Positions 39,981 to 43,014 of a stretch of 43,014 nucleotides of DNA are shown in pieces (the stretch's first letter is position 1; each line of letters opens with the position of its first letter). The stretch is from Methanosarcinales archaeon (GTDB taxonomy: Archaea > Halobacteriota > Methanosarcinia > Methanosarcinales > EX4572-44): contig RXIJ01000033.1 of assembly GCA_004212095.1 (NCBI GenBank), positions 1 to 43,014 of the forward strand, in the 5' to 3' direction. Made by a program: the position numbers and the translations under genes. The notes below the pieces were generated by a model. The model did no database searches and was not told where the DNA came from. It worked only from the letters and a program-made list of their open reading frames with translations.

Positions 39981-40057
39981 AACCTCATAAAGTCAACGAC
40001 CCTGGATTCCGCTTCGCTCAAATTCAGGGCATCTTATGGGTGCATGAGGTTTTTTAT
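39981..40057. terminator. long two-tier hairpin between convergent genes
   Basis: Outer arms AACCTCAT (39981-39988) and ATGAGGTT (40044-40051) enclose an inner hairpin CCCTG-GATT … AATT-CAGGG with the tip GCTTCGC, and a TTTTTTATT tract follows. It separates the plus-strand GNAT relic from the restriction-modification genes read on the other strand (ending 40088) and could stop transcription from both sides. Confidence 0.55.
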
Positions 40058-40087
40058 TCAGTATCTGTTGACGTAAATTTCTGCATC

Positions 40088-41008
40088 TCAGAAAAAACCA
40101 ATTGTTAATACATCATCTTCTATAAGAGTTTCTTGATTTAATAACTTTTGAATATGGGTAATTAACCTTTGTATCATATCAAATTGAATTGGATTGTTTT
40201 CAAGAAATTCAGTATATTCGGTTAGGTTATCCATCCTTCCTTTATAAGTACTATATTTACTTCTTACATTTGAACTAAGTCTTTTAGCTTTACGTAGGAT
40301 AATAACTTCATCAATATCAGTTGGTGCTGTACTTACAGGCGTCATGTCAAGCCATTCACATAACAGGAAATATTTAGCACCTGGCACTGAAGTTTTAACA
40401 TCATGAGCCGTGGCAGAAGCTTCTTGAAACATTGTTTTGTCTAAATTAGTCTTACATTCAGCTGCGATATATGCTAGATAAGAAGTTTGAATATTGTTAT
40501 CTGAAAAATCTTCATAAAAAGAAGTCTTAAAATATACTTTTTTCGTAATTGCAAAATCCTGGTCTTTTGTCCTTAAGTTGAGTAATGGGCCCCCTTCAAG
40601 ATTATCTAATGTTGAATTGAAATATATAGATGAGAATGTGTTTGTAGATCCAACCTCTATATTTAAATCTTGAATCTCAGGAATAATTGCTAGGTGTATC
40701 AGTTCTGGTAGGAACTCTTCAATTATACTATTATCAAGTTTTAGTTGACCTTTTTGCCTATAAAGAAAATCATTCTCACTTTTAAAAATTAATTCCACTT
40801 CAATATATTTTTTGTATTGATTAAACAATTCAACGAGATTTTTTAATACAACTGATGGTTCATTACCACTTTCTTTTACTTCATGAATATCACTTTTCCA
40901 CTTTTTATATTTTTCAAGTGCACTTTCAATTCTTCTTTTATCTTCAGAAGGCAATTTATTATTCTTGAGAGTTGCCTTTAATTTTTCATAATGAGGTGTC
41001 TTACTCAT
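40088..41008 (-). CDS. type II restriction endonuclease, Bpu10I-like
   Basis: A 306-residue nuclease. The stretch YLAYIAAECKTNLDKTMFQEASATAHDVK, followed by AKYFLLCEWLDMTP and DIDEVIILRKAKRLSSNVR, matches what I recall of the Bpu10I-type restriction family; E-C-K in AAECKTNLDK is the PD-(D/E)xK catalytic core, with the Asp supplied upstream. An N-terminal helical region (residues 1-75) precedes it. The gene lies two bases after a DNA methyltransferase gene on the same strand, so they form a type II restriction-modification unit. Bpu10I itself needs two different subunits; only one is found here. The pair is strikingly AT-rich, a sign of recent acquisition. Confidence 0.7.
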   Translation of the reverse strand: MSKTPHYEKLKATLKNNKLPSEDKRRIESALEKYKKWKSDIHEVKESGNEPSVVLKNLVELFNQYKKYIEVELIFKSENDFLYRQKGQLKLDNSIIEEFLPELIHLAIIPEIQDLNIEVGSTNTFSSIYFNSTLDNLEGGPLLNLRTKDQDFAITKKVYFKTSFYEDFSDNNIQTSYLAYIAAECKTNLDKTMFQEASATAHDVKTSVPGAKYFLLCEWLDMTPVSTAPTDIDEVIILRKAKRLSSNVRSKYSTYKGRMDNLTEYTEFLENNPIQFDMIQRLITHIQKLLNQETLIEDDVLTIGFF

Positions 41009-41010
41009 TT

Positions 41011-42270
41011 TTATTCCTTCGTAAAAATTGGGGATTCATGAACTTTCGTAATTGAAGAAATCGCTTCATTAATATCTTGTTTTGATTCTTCTGGTGCTCT
41101 ACCTAAAGAATTCAACAAAACTTCTAGAGCAAGGTCTTCAAGTATTCTTCTATTGTTACCAACATCTTCTTTTTTATTAGTAAAATGAAGAAGGTCTTCA
41201 TATATACTTTTACCAAATCTATTAGTAAAAACTCTTTCTTGACGACAAATGATATCCAAACCCGATATTTTTGCTACAGAGGCAATGATCTTACTATTAT
41301 AATAATTGGTTTTTCTAACATTTGATTCACGACCAACGATAAATATTATTCTTGCATTCTTTTTACATAGCTGCTTTAAATGTAAAAACGTTGAATACAT
41401 ATCATATATATATTGAATTACAGTAAGGAATCTATTACTTCTATGTTTACGGTTAGATCCAATTTCTGATCTTGCCGCGACTAGAACCTTTTCACCTAAT
41501 AGCTCCGCAGAGGCTCTATACTGTTGATGATAATTAAATACATTAATGTAAGGAGGTGAAGTAATTACTAAATCAATTAAGTCTTTTTCAATAACGACAG
41601 ATCGAGCATCATCGTTAAAGATATTAATGTTTTTTTTTGTGTAAGGTAGATTTCTGATTAAATTTTTTAAATTATCCCAATATTTTCTTATTAGTTCATT
41701 ATTGGTTCCATTTTTATATGAGTCTATTAGGATGACTAATCCTCTTATAAGTATTAGATGTTCAAATTTGATTTCCGATTTAGATTTTTCAATTAAATAC
41801 CCTATCAAATCTTCTTCATTTAACTGATTTGGTTGTAAAAAAGCATCATCATAATCTGTGCTAGTTAAAACTGATTTCTCAAAATATTCTATTATTTGCT
41901 TTCTCTCTGAATAACTATATTTACAAAAATTATAAATGTTTGATAAATGATATGCAGCAGGATTTATTTCAGTTCCATATGCTTCAATATTTTTTCTCGC
42001 GGCTTCTATAATAAGAGTCCCACTGCCTAAGAAAGGATCGAATACGATAGAATTTTCATAAGCATAGTTTTCCAACAAAAGTTCTATTAATTGTGGTGAA
42101 AATTGTCCATTCCAAGATAGAAGATTACTTCTTACTTTATTTTCAATATTCAGCATCCTTTTATCTATTGAATAATCATATGGAATTTCATGCAAAGATA
42201 TAAAATTCCTATTCATAGAGATATTTTTTGATTCATCTAAATTTGAAATTATACTTTGAGTTTTAGCCAT
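41011..42270 (-). CDS. DNA methyltransferase of the restriction-modification pair
   Basis: A 419-residue SAM-dependent enzyme. Motif I DPFLGSGTLIIEA is at residues 78-90 and motif IV TSPPYINVFNYH at 237-248; the SPPY tetrad points to amino-methylation, most often N4-cytosine. Order I before IV fits the alpha-like or Trm11-like arrangement. The middle region (about 120-215) is a helical insertion that probably includes target recognition. C-terminal part: ARIIFIVGRESNVRK and FTNRFGKSIYEDLLHF. It precedes the endonuclease gene, as is common so that protection comes first. No C-protein is visible. AT-rich like its partner. Confidence 0.85.
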   Translation of the reverse strand: MAKTQSIISNLDESKNISMNRNFISLHEIPYDYSIDKRMLNIENKVRSNLLSWNGQFSPQLIELLLENYAYENSIVFDPFLGSGTLIIEAARKNIEAYGTEINPAAYHLSNIYNFCKYSYSERKQIIEYFEKSVLTSTDYDDAFLQPNQLNEEDLIGYLIEKSKSEIKFEHLILIRGLVILIDSYKNGTNNELIRKYWDNLKNLIRNLPYTKKNINIFNDDARSVVIEKDLIDLVITSPPYINVFNYHQQYRASAELLGEKVLVAARSEIGSNRKHRSNRFLTVIQYIYDMYSTFLHLKQLCKKNARIIFIVGRESNVRKTNYYNSKIIASVAKISGLDIICRQERVFTNRFGKSIYEDLLHFTNKKEDVGNNRRILEDLALEVLLNSLGRAPEESKQDINEAISSITKVHESPIFTKE

Positions 42271-42559
42271 ATATTACATTACCTTTTTTGATTACGTCAA
42301 ACAATTATAAACATATTTGGTGTATTTAGAGTCGCGATGCCTCGGCAACTCATACGAATAACAATTTGAGCCTAACATACACATAACTTCTTCGTTTTTT
42401 GTGAAGTTTTGCATAATCAAAATTTTGGTGATTGTAGCTGGTCATAAACATCTTGTTATCTGCTGTTGCTATGATGTAATTCCTCCGTGCCCATTTTTAA
42501 CGACACGATTGTTATGTTGATTATAGATATCACAAAGGATGCACAAAATAGTCGCCTTG

Positions 42560-42880
42560 CAGTCACTATACCCCGTACTTATAGGTACAGATCTTGTTAG
42601 TGATTTTTTTATAAACATTTTGATTTCTCCCTGTAATTCCCACGTCCCAATATATTTCTCAACAACTTCAAGATCCATGACCAACAGATCCATGATAGCG
42701 CCTCGGAGCCTATAAATGATCAGTGCACCAGTCTCTTAACTGAGGAAAGTGCTGCCTTAAGTATCCTGCTCGTTCTTCCCTTGATTTTTTGTATGTGTTT
42801 CGAGCTCGAAACAAATACGATTTTTTTTACATCAGCCTGAACCACATACCTACCAACAAACATCCAAACACACCACAAAA
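42560..42880 (-). pseudogene. second decayed IS200/IS605 TnpA with conserved right end
   Basis: On the minus strand one frame gives KHIQKIKGRTSRILK, a shift gives RQHFPQLRDWCTDHL, and after a stop APRRYHGSVGHGS, then VVEKYIGTWE in a further frame: the same block order as the relic at 9540-9855. The right-end block CAGTCACTATACCCCGTACTTATAGG (here split: CAGTCACTATACCC plus hairpin GTAC-TTATAG-GTAC at 42575-42588) is shared with 9474-9506. The HUH region is not readable in this copy. It lies between the methyltransferase gene and the exonuclease gene, so it may mark an insertion edge of the restriction-modification island. The gap 42271-42560 shows nothing else. Confidence 0.65.
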
Positions 42881-42885
42881 GACTT

Positions 42886-43014
42886 TCAAGCCTTGCCGGC
42901 AGCCGAAAATGCACTTTCAACAAACATTGGATGCACAAGTTCGATGATCGTTTCAAGATTCACTATATCTTCTTGGTTATATTTTAGAAGCAGTGAAAGC
43001 GCCTCATCACTGCC
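42886..43014 (-). CDS. RNase H-like 3'-5' exonuclease (YprB type), C-terminal end only
   Basis: The reading frame enters from the right window edge and ends at TGA 42886-42888, leaving 42 residues: EALSLLLKYNQEDIVNLETI is the typical last conserved helix of YprB/RNase_H_2-type DEDD nucleases, where the Asp of YNxxDxxNL is the final metal-binding residue. The tail VHPMFVESAFSAAGKA follows. The rest of the gene lies outside the window, so only the fold assignment is offered. Confidence 0.65.
   Translation of the reverse strand, partial: GSDEALSLLLKYNQEDIVNLETIIELVHPMFVESAFSAAGKA

Overview
The window reads as a chromosomal segment of a euryarchaeon from the methanogen / anaerobic alkane oxidiser lineage (Methanosarcinales, ANME or Syntrophoarchaeia-like). 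Supporting signs are an archaeal histone, TFB next to Gar1, TATA-box promoters with short or absent leaders, the methyl-coenzyme M reductase activation protein AtwA, hemC plus cobA on the tetrapyrrole route to sirohydrochlorin (precursor of F430), a tungsten aldehyde:ferredoxin oxidoreductase and a PQQ/dockerin surface-protein relic. Base composition is moderate, with clearly AT-richer patches. The exact taxon cannot be fixed from this window.

Left part (1-7.6 kb): the end of a dCMP deaminase overlaps a radical-SAM tRNA methylthiotransferase that carries an unusual 24-residue tandem repeat. Then come small secreted and membrane proteins with a winged-helix regulator, an ABC-2 exporter with its own ArsR-like regulator, a dead IS4-type transposase, and the overlapping hemC-cobA pair. 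From 7.7 to 10.8 kb lies an accessory island: a two-gene unit of a DUF4365 nuclease-like protein and an unrecognised 380-residue partner, then relics of an IS200/IS605 tnpA, a second transposase and a PQQ/dockerin gene.

Central part (10.8-27.4 kb): a truncated RNA-ligase-partner-like gene with a membrane protein, a histone gene with a structured leader, a possible structured ncRNA, gar1-tfb, a DUF2298 membrane protein, an LL-diaminopimelate aminotransferase-like gene, a PHP phosphoesterase, and an overlapping run of polyferredoxin, aldehyde:ferredoxin oxidoreductase, truA and tRNA-G10 methyltransferase. These are followed by a deleted transposase, class I fructose-1,6-bisphosphatase, atwA and mtnA.

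Right part (27.4-43.0 kb): a MacB-type ABC export operon with a CARDB-like secreted partner, divergent from a TrmB-family regulator; an IS4-type relic; bacterial-type uvrC-uvrB, with UvrC lacking its C-terminal HhH region; a VOC protein; a small AT-rich PLD-like/membrane operon; a TauE/SafE permease; a frameshifted GNAT gene; an AT-rich restriction-modification pair; a second IS200/IS605 relic; and the 3' end of an RNase H-like exonuclease gene.

The strongest unexplained pattern is a dispersed family of double-hairpin repeats (core AATCAAGAGTTATTT followed by a CACAAC-GAA-GTTGTG hairpin). It sits at gene 3' ends near 7.6, 10.1, 22.3, 24.4 and 27.5 kb, forms a perfect 46-bp tandem array at 24.4 kb, and supplies the stop codon of at least two reading frames. 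No rRNA, tRNA or CRISPR array was seen; there is one solitary CRISPR-repeat-like sequence at 18.04 kb.
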